Positions 23,731-31,045 of a stretch of DNA of 38,555 bases are shown piece after piece (the first letter of the stretch is position 1; every line of letters starts with the position of its first letter). Origin of the DNA: an uncultured Eubacteriales bacterium (GTDB taxonomy: Bacteria > Bacillota > Clostridia > Christensenellales > CAG-138); assembly GCA_902802575.1 (NCBI GenBank), contig CADCMN010000017.1, positions 1 through 38,555 on the forward strand, given 5' to 3'. The notes beneath the pieces were generated by a model that saw only the letters and a program-made list of their open reading frames with translations, made no database searches and was not told the DNA's origin. Made by a program: the position numbers and the translations under genes.

Positions 23731-25440
23731 ATGCAGAAAAACGCGCCCATCATTTCCTTTCACAATTTCAGCTTTCAGTATTTCAGCCAGAAGGAGCCGA
23801 CTCTGCTGGATATCGACTTTGAGATCTACCCCGGGGAAAAGATCCTGATCGTGGGTCCCTCCGGGTCCGGCAAGAGCACCCTGGCCCACTGCATCAACGG
23901 CCTCATCCCCTATGCCTACAAGGGGACCATCACGGGCACGCTGACGGTGGACGGCAAGACCCCCGAGGAAAGCAGCCTGTTCGAGCGCTCCCGAAAGGTG
24001 GGCACGGTCCTGCAGGATTCCGACAGCCAGTTCGTGGGCCTGACCGTAGGGGAGGACATCGCCTTCTCCCTGGAAAACGATAGGGTGGCCCAGCCCCAGA
24101 TGAAGGAGACCGTCCAGCGGGTGGCCAACATGGTGGATATGGGGACGCTGCTCTCCTCCTCGCCCTTCGAGCTGTCCGGCGGTCAGAAGCAGCGAACGGC
24201 CCTGGCCGGCGTCATGGTGGACGACGTGGACGTGCTCCTCTTCGACGAGCCCCTGGCCAATTTGGACCCCCTGACCGGCAAGACCGCCATTGATCTCATC
24301 GACCGGATCCATCGGGACTATCAAAAGACCATCGTCATCATCGAGCACCGCATGGAGGACGTGCTGTACCGACATGTGGACAGGGTGCTGGTGATCAGCG
24401 ACGGCCGCATCGTGTCCGACAGCGCCCCGGACCGGCTGGTCTGCTCCGATATTCTGCGCCGCTTGGGCAACCGGGAGCCCCTGTACGTGACGGCCCTCAA
24501 ATATGCTGGTGTGGCGCTGACGCCGGACCTGCGGCCCGGGTATCTGGACACCCTGGACATCGACCGGGTCAAGGAGCCCCTGCTTCGCTGGTACGCCGCC
24601 CAGCCGCCCCACCCCGAGCGGCCCCGGGGCGAGGTGATCCTGTCCGTGCGGGATCTGTGCTTCCAGTACACGAAGAAACGGAAGATACTGCAGGACATCT
24701 CCTTCGACATCCGGCGGGGGGAGATGGTCTCCATCGTGGGCACCAACGGGGCGGGGAAGAGCACCCTGGCCAAGGTCATCTGCGGTTTCGTCCATGAGGA
24801 CGCCGGGGAGATCCTCTATGAGGGGCAGTCCATCCGGGACTGGACCATCAAGGAGCGGTCGCTGAAGATCGGCTACGTCATGCAGAATCCCAACCAGATG
24901 ATCTCCAAGCCCATGATCTTCGACGAGGTGGCCTTGGGGCTGCGCATCCGCGGCGCGGCCGAGGGGGAGATCCGGGAAAGGGTGGAGCAGGCGCTGAAGA
25001 TCTGCGGCCTCTATCCCATGCGCAACTGGCCTGTGGCGGCCCTGTCCTTCGGGCAGAAGAAGCGGGTGACCATCGCCTCCATGCTGGTCATGGATCCCCG
25101 GATCCTCATTCTGGACGAGCCCACCGCCGGGCAGGACTATCGCCACTACACCGACATCATGGAGTTCTTGCGGGGCCTCAATCAGCAGGGCATCACCATT
25201 TTGATGATCACCCACGACATGCACCTGATGCTGGAATACACGCCTCACGCCATCGTCATCGCCGGCGGGCGGAAGATCGGCGACGACAGCGCCGTGGCGA
25301 TCCTGACGGACGAACACATGGCGGAGCAGGCCAATCTGAAGCTGACCTCCCTGTACGAGCTGGCCCAAAGGGCGGAGCTGCCCGATCCGCAAAACTTCGT
25401 CCAGCAGTTCATCGATTACGAGGAGGCCTGCCGCTCATGA
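23731..25440 (+). CDS. ECF transporter ATPase, two fused ATP-binding domains (EcfA1-EcfA2)
   Basis: A 569-residue protein with two complete ABC ATPase domains that energises an energy-coupling-factor vitamin transporter, of the YkoD type. Domain one: Walker A GPSGSGKST (residues 42-50), signature LSGGQKQR and Walker B VLLFDEP. Domain two: Walker A GTNGAGKST, a signature changed to LSFGQKKR, and Walker B ILILDEPTAG with a following switch His (THD). Both have the ECF-type Q-loop (VLQDSDSQFVG and VMQNPNQMI). The ATG at 23731 has GGGAG five bases upstream; 23704 is an in-frame alternative. The stop overlaps the EcfT start by four bases. Confidence 0.93.
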   Translation: MQKNAPIISFHNFSFQYFSQKEPTLLDIDFEIYPGEKILIVGPSGSGKSTLAHCINGLIPYAYKGTITGTLTVDGKTPEESSLFERSRKVGTVLQDSDSQFVGLTVGEDIAFSLENDRVAQPQMKETVQRVANMVDMGTLLSSSPFELSGGQKQRTALAGVMVDDVDVLLFDEPLANLDPLTGKTAIDLIDRIHRDYQKTIVIIEHRMEDVLYRHVDRVLVISDGRIVSDSAPDRLVCSDILRRLGNREPLYVTALKYAGVALTPDLRPGYLDTLDIDRVKEPLLRWYAAQPPHPERPRGEVILSVRDLCFQYTKKRKILQDISFDIRRGEMVSIVGTNGAGKSTLAKVICGFVHEDAGEILYEGQSIRDWTIKERSLKIGYVMQNPNQMISKPMIFDEVALGLRIRGAAEGEIRERVEQALKICGLYPMRNWPVAALSFGQKKRVTIASMLVMDPRILILDEPTAGQDYRHYTDIMEFLRGLNQQGITILMITHDMHLMLEYTPHAIVIAGGRKIGDDSAVAILTDEHMAEQANLKLTSLYELAQRAELPDPQNFVQQFIDYEEACRS

Positions 25441-26273
25441 AAGCGAAACTGTTCGACTACATCGAAAAGGACAACTTCGTGTTCAACCTGTCGGGGGTGA
25501 CCAAGCTCCTCTGCTTCCTCATCCTCACGTTCACGGTCATGTATTCCTATGACGTGCGGGTGATCCTGCCCGTCCTGGTCTTTTCCTTCTGGGTGCTCCA
25601 TGTCTCAGAGATCAAGTTCGCCCAGATCAAGATCATGCTCTACTACGTGCTGGTGTTCATCGCCATCAACTTCGTCCTCACGTTCCTCTTCAGCCCCCAG
25701 TACGGCGTGGAGCTCTACGGAACGAAACATGAGCTGGTGACGTTGACGCAACGGTATACCGTCACGGCGGAGCAGCTTCTCTACCAGGGGACCAAGGTGT
25801 CCAAATACCTGTCCGTCATCCCTCTGGGCATGATGTTTCTGCTGACCACCAACCCCAGCGAGTTCGCCGCGTCGCTCAGCTCCATCGGCGTCAGCTACAA
25901 GGCGGCCTTCGCCGTGTCGCTGACGTTGCGGTATTTCCCCGACATGATCCGGGACTATAACGATATCGCCCTGGCCCAGCAGGCCCGGGGACTGGATCTC
26001 TCCCGGAAGGAGCGGCTGGGCACCCGGCTCAAAAACATCATGAACATCTTCGTGCCGCTGATCTTCTCCTCCCTGGATCGGGTGGAGGTCATCAGCAACG
26101 CCATGGACCTGAAGGGCTTCGGCAAACACAAGAAGCGCACCTGGTACGCCTTCAAGCCTCTGGTGAAAAACGACGGCCTGGCCATCGCCCTGTGCGTCGC
26201 CATCGCCCTGGCGGCCCTGGCCGTGGCGTTCTTTGTAGATCACGGACGGTATTGGAATCCGTTCGTTGCATAG
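25437..26273 (+). CDS. ECF transporter transmembrane component EcfT
   Basis: A 278-residue integral membrane protein that couples the ATPases to the substrate-binding S component. Two cytoplasmic coupling motifs are visible, AQQARGLD and AMDLKGFG, corresponding to the Ala-Arg-Gly signature pairs of EcfT proteins. About five to six hydrophobic segments are present (for example LLCFLILTFTVMYSY and YYVLVFIAINFVLTFLF). ATGA overlap with the EcfA gene gives translational coupling. The downstream gene, a SAM hydrolase, begins 12 bases later. The S component lies further downstream at 27192. Confidence 0.93.
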   Translation: MKAKLFDYIEKDNFVFNLSGVTKLLCFLILTFTVMYSYDVRVILPVLVFSFWVLHVSEIKFAQIKIMLYYVLVFIAINFVLTFLFSPQYGVELYGTKHELVTLTQRYTVTAEQLLYQGTKVSKYLSVIPLGMMFLLTTNPSEFAASLSSIGVSYKAAFAVSLTLRYFPDMIRDYNDIALAQQARGLDLSRKERLGTRLKNIMNIFVPLIFSSLDRVEVISNAMDLKGFGKHKKRTWYAFKPLVKNDGLAIALCVAIALAALAVAFFVDHGRYWNPFVA

Positions 26274-26284
26274 GAGGAAACTAT

Positions 26285-27136
26285 ATGGGTATGTTCGACA
26301 AGCCGATCCTGGTTTTCCAGACGGATTTTACCTACAAGGAGGGCGCGGTCAGCGCCATGTACGGCGTGGTCAAGACCGTGGATCGGGAGCTGGAGATCTT
26401 CGACGGCACCCACGAGATCCCGCAGTACGATACCTGGTCCGCCAGCTATCGGCTGCTGCAGAGCCTTCCCTTCTGGCCCAAGGGCACCATCTACGTGTCA
26501 GTGGTGGACCCGGGGGTGGGCACGTCCCGCCGGGCCTGCGTGGCGAAGACGGCCAACGGCTATTACGTGGTCACGCCGGACAACGGCGCCCTGACCCACA
26601 TCAAGAAGGAATTCGGCATCCTGGAGGTCCGTGAGATCGACGAGAAGGTGAACCGGCTCCAGTCCACCCGGGGGGTGGCCATCTTCCACGGCCGGGACCT
26701 GTTCGGATACACCGCTGCCCGGCTCGCTTCCGGCATCATTGATTTTGAAGGCGTGGGCCCCGCCTACCCGGTGGAGGAGATCGTCTGCCATCCCATCCCG
26801 GAACCCACGGTGGAGGCGGGCCATGTGCGGGGCATCTTCGAGATCGACGATCCCAACTTCGGGAACCTGTGGACCAACGTCCCCCTGGCCGACTTCAACC
26901 GGGCGGGCTTTGCCTACGGGGACATCGTTCACACAAAGATTTTCCATGGAGCGGAGCCGGTCTTCGAAGGGGACGTGCTGTTCCATCAAAGCTTTGGTTT
27001 CGCTGAAAAGGGCGCGCCCATGCTATACAACAACGAGCTCATGAAGATCGGCATGGCGGTGACCCAGGGGTCCATGGAACGAGAATACGGCGTCGGCTTC
27101 GGAAACGATTGGATCGTCGATTTTTCAAAGACTTGA
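26285..27136 (+). CDS. SAM hydrolase-family enzyme (DUF62, SAM hydroxide adenosyltransferase type)
   Basis: A 283-residue member of the fluorinase/chlorinase fold. Most family members without the halide loop hydrolyse S-adenosylmethionine to adenosine and methionine, using an Asp-Arg-His set. Candidates are Asp in FQTDFTYKEG, Arg in GTSRRACVA and His in IFHGRDLFG. Other family blocks are SVVDPGVGT, VTPDNGALT, and the C-terminal domain's DDPNFGNLWTNV. It starts at 26285 with AGGAGG about seven bases upstream. It sits inside an ECF vitamin transporter operon between EcfT and the S component, which suggests that adenosine, methionine or a related compound is the transported molecule, or that SAM is scavenged. 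That is inference. Confidence 0.9.
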   Translation: MGMFDKPILVFQTDFTYKEGAVSAMYGVVKTVDRELEIFDGTHEIPQYDTWSASYRLLQSLPFWPKGTIYVSVVDPGVGTSRRACVAKTANGYYVVTPDNGALTHIKKEFGILEVREIDEKVNRLQSTRGVAIFHGRDLFGYTAARLASGIIDFEGVGPAYPVEEIVCHPIPEPTVEAGHVRGIFEIDDPNFGNLWTNVPLADFNRAGFAYGDIVHTKIFHGAEPVFEGDVLFHQSFGFAEKGAPMLYNNELMKIGMAVTQGSMEREYGVGFGNDWIVDFSKT

Positions 27137-27137
27137 C

Positions 27138-27160
27138 AAAAACCGCAAATCGTGGTTTTT
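27138..27160 (+). terminator. Terminator- or attenuator-like hairpin before the S component gene
   Basis: AAAAACC and GGTTTTT form a seven-base stem with a GC-containing loop, ending in T. It lies between the SAM hydrolase stop and the S component start and could lower read-through. A TTGACA at 27133-27138 and TATACT at 27162-27167 are also present but 23 bases apart, too far for a standard promoter. Confidence 0.4.
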
Positions 27161-27191
27161 ATATACTATACCGAAATAGGAGGGTTCCAAA

Positions 27192-27911
27192 ATGAAAAAA
27201 CTGTTTGAGTTCAAAACCAAAACCATCGTCGCCACCGGTATCGGCGCCGCCCTGTTCATGCTGCTGTTCATGTACGTCAAGGTGCCCACCGGCATCCCCG
27301 AGACGGACGTTCAGACGGCCTACGGCCTGGGCTCCTTCTTCGCCGCCCTGTTTGGACCCATCGCGGGCTTCCTGATCGCCTTCATCGGCCATGCCATCTC
27401 GGACGCCGTGCAGTACGGCTCCCCCTGGTGGAGCTGGGTCGTGGCCTCCGGTATCTCCTGCTTCATCGTGGGCCTGGCCTATCCCCGGCTCAAGGTGGAC
27501 GAGGGTGTCTTCGGCTGGAAGGACGTTCTGACCTTCAACATCTTCCAGATCCTCGCCAACGTGGTCGCCTGGATCGTGGTGGCCCCGGTGCTGGACATCG
27601 TGGTCTATGGGGAGCCCGCCAACCTGGTGTTCACCCAGGGCGCCGTGGCGGCCCTGTGGAACGCCATCTCCATGGGCGTCATCGGCACGCTCCTTCTGTT
27701 CCTCTATTCCAAGACCCGCGCCGGCAAGGGCACGCCGGCAAGGGCACGCTGTCCAAGGAGTGAGGAACCCACAGATCGGCAGCTGTCCCGCGGATCTTCC
27801 ACGGTTTCGCTGGGCCGATCAAATAGTCCCATCATAGTGCATCAGGCCTGCACCCTTTCTCCAAAGGAAAGGGTGCGTGCTTTTATTGCTTCTTCCCTTG
27901 CAAGAATTTGA
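27192..27911 (+). CDS. ECF transporter S component, UPF0397 family, C-terminus altered by a 14-bp duplication
   Basis: Membrane substrate-binding component. Residues 1-180 match the UPF0397 family: VATGIGAALF, KVPTGIPETDVQTAYGLGSF, FGPIAGFLIAFIGHAISD, YGSPWWSWVVASG and the C-terminal ILANVVAWIVVAPVLDIVVYGEPANLVFTQG. The usual ending is LYSKTRAGKGTLSKE, and this is encoded, but in a different frame: the 14-base word CCGGCAAGGGCACG is repeated in tandem (27721-27734 and 27735-27748), shifting the frame. As written the product gains about 50 foreign residues and runs through the terminator to 27911. Without the second copy the protein would stop at 27763. AGGAGG precedes the ATG. The ligand is unknown. 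Confidence 0.85.
   Translation: MKKLFEFKTKTIVATGIGAALFMLLFMYVKVPTGIPETDVQTAYGLGSFFAALFGPIAGFLIAFIGHAISDAVQYGSPWWSWVVASGISCFIVGLAYPRLKVDEGVFGWKDVLTFNIFQILANVVAWIVVAPVLDIVVYGEPANLVFTQGAVAALWNAISMGVIGTLLLFLYSKTRAGKGTPARARCPRSEEPTDRQLSRGSSTVSLGRSNSPIIVHQACTLSPKERVRAFIASSLARI
27721..27748 (+). repeat. 14-bp perfect tandem duplication shifting the S component reading frame
   Basis: CCGGCAAGGGCACG at 27721-27734 is repeated exactly at 27735-27748. Removing one copy restores the ending GKGTLSKE and a stop 13 bases after the repeats. Confidence 0.95.
27850..27885 (+). terminator. Intrinsic terminator of the ECF transporter operon
   Basis: Ten-base stem GCACCCTTTC/GAAAGGGTGC with a seven-base loop, followed by a T-rich stretch (GCTTTTATT). 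It lies inside the frame-shifted extension of the S component, consistent with the original stop being at 27763. Confidence 0.85.
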
Positions 27912-27947
27912 CGTCCTCAGGCGTATTTATGGTGAAAGGAGGCGGAC

Positions 27948-28466
27948 ATGGAAAGAAGAAACGACAACTACCTATCTGACGGCGACATCGTCCGCGTCGT
28001 GGAGACCTATTCGGATATGCTGCTGAGGATCGCCCTGAACCGGGTGAAGACCATCTCGGCGGCGGAGGACATCGTGCAGGGCGTCTTTGAGCGGCTCATG
28101 CGCCGGCGGCCCATCTTTGAGAGTTCGGAACACGAGAAGGCCTGGCTCATCCGCACGGCGGTGAACCTGTGCTTGAGCGACCTGCGGGCCGAGACCCGCC
28201 ACGGCAGCGTGCCCCTGGACGAGAACATCGCCCAGGACTATGGGGAGGACACCTTCGAGGTCCTGGACGCGGTCCAGACCCTGCCCGCGCCGGACCGGTA
28301 CGCGGTGTATCTCTACTACTACGAGGGCTACGGCGTGAAGGAGATCGGCAAGCTCCTGAAGGAGCCCGACGGCACCGTCAGTTCCCGGCTCTCCCGGGCC
28401 CGGAAGAAACTCAGAGCCATCTTGGAAGGAGGCAACCATGGAAGACAGATACAGCAGCGCCTTTGA
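27948..28466 (+). CDS. Second ECF-type RNA polymerase sigma factor
   Basis: A 172-residue ECF sigma factor. Region 2 (VVETYSDMLLRIALNRVKTISAAEDIVQGVFERLMRR) and region 4 (LPAPDRYAVYLYYYEGYGVKEIGKLL, SSRLSRARKKLRAIL) are intact. It is related to the factor at 20546, for instance in the shared YYYEGY/FYYEGY-x-V-x-EIGK segment. AAAGGAGG lies six to seven bases before the ATG. The 3' end overlaps by 29 bases the RBS-preceded start of the anti-sigma gene at 28438. No clear promoter precedes it. The gene starts after the terminator of the transporter operon, so its transcription is probably separate. Confidence 0.92.
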   Translation: MERRNDNYLSDGDIVRVVETYSDMLLRIALNRVKTISAAEDIVQGVFERLMRRRPIFESSEHEKAWLIRTAVNLCLSDLRAETRHGSVPLDENIAQDYGEDTFEVLDAVQTLPAPDRYAVYLYYYEGYGVKEIGKLLKEPDGTVSSRLSRARKKLRAILEGGNHGRQIQQRL

Positions 28467-28545
28467 CGAAGTGCGCGCTTCGAAGGGCAGCCCGAGGAAC
28501 AGGCCCAGCGGTCACAGCGCACCGTGTCCGTACCCCGGCGGCTGA
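28438..28545 (+). pseudogene. Detached N-terminal frame of the second anti-sigma gene
   Basis: An AAGGAGG-preceded ATG at 28438 opens a short frame, MEDRYSSAFDEVRAS, the typical start of Clostridia anti-sigma proteins, which then reads into unrelated residues and stops at 28545. The frame that follows at 28479 onward reads EGQPEEQAQRSQRT and continues without break into the transmembrane helix of the downstream protein. Adding one G in the TCGAAGGG sequence near 28480-28487 would join the two parts as RASEGQPEEQ. This indicates a one-base loss, either real or a sequencing error. Confidence 0.75.
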
Positions 28546-30092
28546 GGAAGCGGACGCTGACGGTCCTCGTCGCGGCGGTCATCCTGCTTATGGCGGGCAC
28601 GGCATTGGCCATCGGCATCAACGCCATGATCGGCGCCCGGGACCGGGCCCAAACGGCCATCGCCTCCTACCAGGCGGTGCTGGAGGGGAAGGGGCTCCCG
28701 GAGGGCTCGGCGGACCTGCCCGGCGGCAGCGTGCCCGCGCCGTCCCCCTACATCACCTACACCAAGTTCCAGGCCGACGAGGACGGCAAATGGCTGCCGG
28801 ACGAGATCAAGGACATCGACGTCAGCGCCCAGGTAAGCGAGCTCACGGTGCGGCTCACGGCCCTGATCTCCCGCACGGAATTCGAGCAGCTGGCCTGCTA
28901 CCTGCAGGTGGAGGGGGAAAAGCCCGTGCCCTACGCTCTGACCGAGCTTCGCCTCAGTATCAACGGCGGCGAGCCCCTGAAGACCCGGGCGGAGCTGGAA
29001 TGGGAGCAGAGTTACAGCGGCTTCCGCGCCACGCCCCTGCCGGTGGCGGACTGGAACACGGACCATAGCGACACCAACTATCTGACCTTCCCCCTGGCGG
29101 AGAACCCCCTTCGGGCCGGGAGCACCTTCACCCTCACCGGCAAGCTCAACGGCGAAGCCTTCGAGCTCAGCTATACCTTCACCGAGGCGCGGTATGAGGA
29201 GCTGCGGCAGACCCAGCTCCAGGAGGTGGGCGCCATGGCCGCCGTCATCGACGCCATCCCCGACGAGACCATCCCCGTGAACGTGGCCGCCCGGTGGCTG
29301 CTGATCGAGGACATGGCCATCACCGATCATTTCCTGTACTATACGACGACCCGGGATCCCAGCGTGACCATTCAAGAGGGGGCTTCGCGGCCCGGCGCCC
29401 CCTACGACACCTATGATGACGGCATGTGGACCGTGGTGGACGGCATGATTACGGAATTCGAATTCGTCAGCGTTTCCGACGACGAGAACGGCGTCAGCCA
29501 CAGCATCTACCGGGCCTACTTCCCCTATGACGACGACAATTTGCCCAAGGAATCCCTGATCTCCCTCATGGGCGTGGTCTTCCGCATGGAGTGGGCCACG
29601 AAGAAGGTCGCCGGCCCTAAGGACCAGGCGGAGTACGAGGCATGGCGCAAGGAGAGCATGGAGCTGTCGGCGCCGGATTACGGCACGGACTACATCGCCA
29701 AATTCTCCGCCAAGGCGGACACCTTCACCGTCACCCAGGCCGTGTACCTCAACAGCTTTATGGGCTATTTCGCCCTGGTGGTGGAGACGGACCAGGCCGT
29801 GGAGAAGCCCCTCTACGGCATGGACCGGCAGCCCGTGGTCACGGTGAACGGGGTGAAGCTCAACAACCACACCAACTACATCCAGACCCCCAACGACTTC
29901 ATGGGCGGCTCCGACAAAGGCGGCAAGCGGGTGGGCTTCTGGCTGGACGCCCCGGCCTATAGGCTCCTCCCGGACACCTTCGACGTGACCGTTTCTTGGA
30001 ACGGCAGCTCCGTCACCTTCACCCTCCATAAGTCGGACTTTACGCCCGGCGACGCCCAGCACGGGGAGTACCATACGCTGTTCGGGTTCTGA
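28524..30092 (+). CDS. Membrane-anchored anti-sigma-like protein (intact gene would start at 28438)
   Basis: The visible frame gives 522 residues: a basic stretch (VPRRLRKRT), a transmembrane helix (about 11-31, LTVLVAAVILLMAGTALAIG) and a long outer part with many beta-rich segments and no domain that I can name. Features such as KGKLNGEAFELSYTFTEA, WTVVDGMITEFEFVSVSD and a closing VTVSWNGSSVTFTLHKSDF suggest several immunoglobulin-like folds. The GTG at 28524 is not a convincing start: the real start is probably 28438, with AAGGAGG, separated by an apparent one-base deletion. Position after the sigma gene and the N-terminal layout indicate an anti-sigma factor. If the frameshift is real the sigma-binding part is lost. 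Confidence 0.78.
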   Translation: MSVPRRLRKRTLTVLVAAVILLMAGTALAIGINAMIGARDRAQTAIASYQAVLEGKGLPEGSADLPGGSVPAPSPYITYTKFQADEDGKWLPDEIKDIDVSAQVSELTVRLTALISRTEFEQLACYLQVEGEKPVPYALTELRLSINGGEPLKTRAELEWEQSYSGFRATPLPVADWNTDHSDTNYLTFPLAENPLRAGSTFTLTGKLNGEAFELSYTFTEARYEELRQTQLQEVGAMAAVIDAIPDETIPVNVAARWLLIEDMAITDHFLYYTTTRDPSVTIQEGASRPGAPYDTYDDGMWTVVDGMITEFEFVSVSDDENGVSHSIYRAYFPYDDDNLPKESLISLMGVVFRMEWATKKVAGPKDQAEYEAWRKESMELSAPDYGTDYIAKFSAKADTFTVTQAVYLNSFMGYFALVVETDQAVEKPLYGMDRQPVVTVNGVKLNNHTNYIQTPNDFMGGSDKGGKRVGFWLDAPAYRLLPDTFDVTVSWNGSSVTFTLHKSDFTPGDAQHGEYHTLFGF

Positions 30093-30107
30093 GGAAACAT
30101 GGCATTT

Positions 30108-30256
30108 GCCGCCTTTTCTCTTTAGACAAAGAGAAAAGGCGGCGGGAAAAGAGAAACTAAAGAAGGGTAAGAGGTTTTAACATGAACCATCTTACCCTTC
30201 TTTGCTTCTCTTTTTTCGGTTCCTTTTTTCTCTTCTCATGAAGAGAAAAAAGGAAC
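30108..30256. repeat. Three-hairpin intergenic element, copy A
   Basis: Three large stem-loops fill the gap between convergent genes. First (30108-30143): a perfect 16-bp stem GCCGCCTTTTCTCTTT, loop AGAC. Second (30147-30214): AAAGAAGGGTAAGA pairs with TCTTACCCTTCTTT, extended outward by AAAAGAGAA/TTCTCTTTT. Third (30219-30256): a perfect 17-bp stem GTTCCTTTTTTCTCTTC, loop TCAT. Sequence and order resemble those at 37287-37418. The T runs could serve as bidirectional terminators, but three such long stems exceed what a terminator needs. Confidence 0.85.
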
Positions 30257-30262
30257 AACAAA

Positions 30263-31045
30263 TCATTTCGCGTATAGCATCCCGATGAGCCGATTGGCCG
30301 CGCCGCTGGGCAAAATGCGGATGAGGACGTTTACCAGGTTGTAGGCAAAGCCCGGGATGTAGAGGGGCTTCACGCGGCGTTTCAGGGCCACGCGGGCGAT
30401 CAGGTCCCCCACCTTTTGGGCCGGGACGCCGTGCTGCTCGTCGTGCTCCATGCGCGCCACGGACCGCTCGATCCGGCCGCCGTAGAGGCCCTCCGGGTCG
30501 CCGATCTTCTCCCGGGCGGCGGTGAAGCCGGTCTTGGTGTCCCCGGGGAGCACGGCCGTGAGGGTGATGTTGAAGGGCGAAAGCTCGTTGGCCATGGCCA
30601 TGGTGTAGGATTGGACGGCGGCCTTGGAGGCGGAGTACCAGGTCTGGAAGGGGATGGGCACGAACCCGGCTGCGGAGCCCGTGTTCACGATCCGCCCGCC
30701 GCCCTGGGCGCGCATGGCGGGGATCACGGCGTTCACCATATTGGCCGTGCCGAAGAGGTTCACGTCCAGCTGCTGTTTCGCGGCCTCGAGAGGCGTCAGC
30801 TCCCCGGCCCCGGAGATGCCGAAGCCCGCGCAGTTCACCAGGATATCGACGCGGCCTTCCCTGCCGAGGACCGTCTCCACAGCGGCCCGGGCGCTGCTTT
30901 CCTCCGACACGTCGCAGGCCAGATGGCGTTCGCCGTGTCCGCGGCGGCTCAGGGCGTAGACGGTGCAGCCCCGCGCCTCCAGGGCCGCCACCGCGGCCAG
31001 GCCGATGCCGCTGGTGCCCCCGGTAACGATGGCGACTTTATTCAT
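30263..31045 (-). CDS. Short-chain dehydrogenase/reductase, candidate 3-keto-amino-lipid reductase
   Basis: A 260-residue classical SDR. It has the NAD(P)-binding TGGTSGIG (8-15), NCAGFG (71-76), Asn96 and the catalytic set Ser124, Tyr137, Lys141 (YSASK). SRRGHGE after beta-2 suggests NADPH preference. The C-terminal region contains LPGDTKTGF and ends in hydrophobic segments that could contact membrane, reminiscent of 3-ketodihydrosphingosine reductases. The ATG at 31045 overlaps by eight bases the stop of the alpha-oxoamine synthase gene, giving tight coupling. In sphingolipid synthesis a synthase like that neighbour is followed by exactly this type of reductase, so reduction of the 3-keto product is the leading hypothesis. 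SDRs are diverse, so this is inference. Confidence 0.9.
   Translation of the reverse strand: MNKVAIVTGGTSGIGLAAVAALEARGCTVYALSRRGHGERHLACDVSEESSARAAVETVLGREGRVDILVNCAGFGISGAGELTPLEAAKQQLDVNLFGTANMVNAVIPAMRAQGGGRIVNTGSAAGFVPIPFQTWYSASKAAVQSYTMAMANELSPFNITLTAVLPGDTKTGFTAAREKIGDPEGLYGGRIERSVARMEHDEQHGVPAQKVGDLIARVALKRRVKPLYIPGFAYNLVNVLIRILPSGAANRLIGMLYAK

Noticed and set aside
27133-27167. Sigma-A promoter TTGACA...TATACT before the S component gene
   Set aside because: The spacer is 23 bases, well beyond the usual 16-18; kept only as a possible attenuator region.
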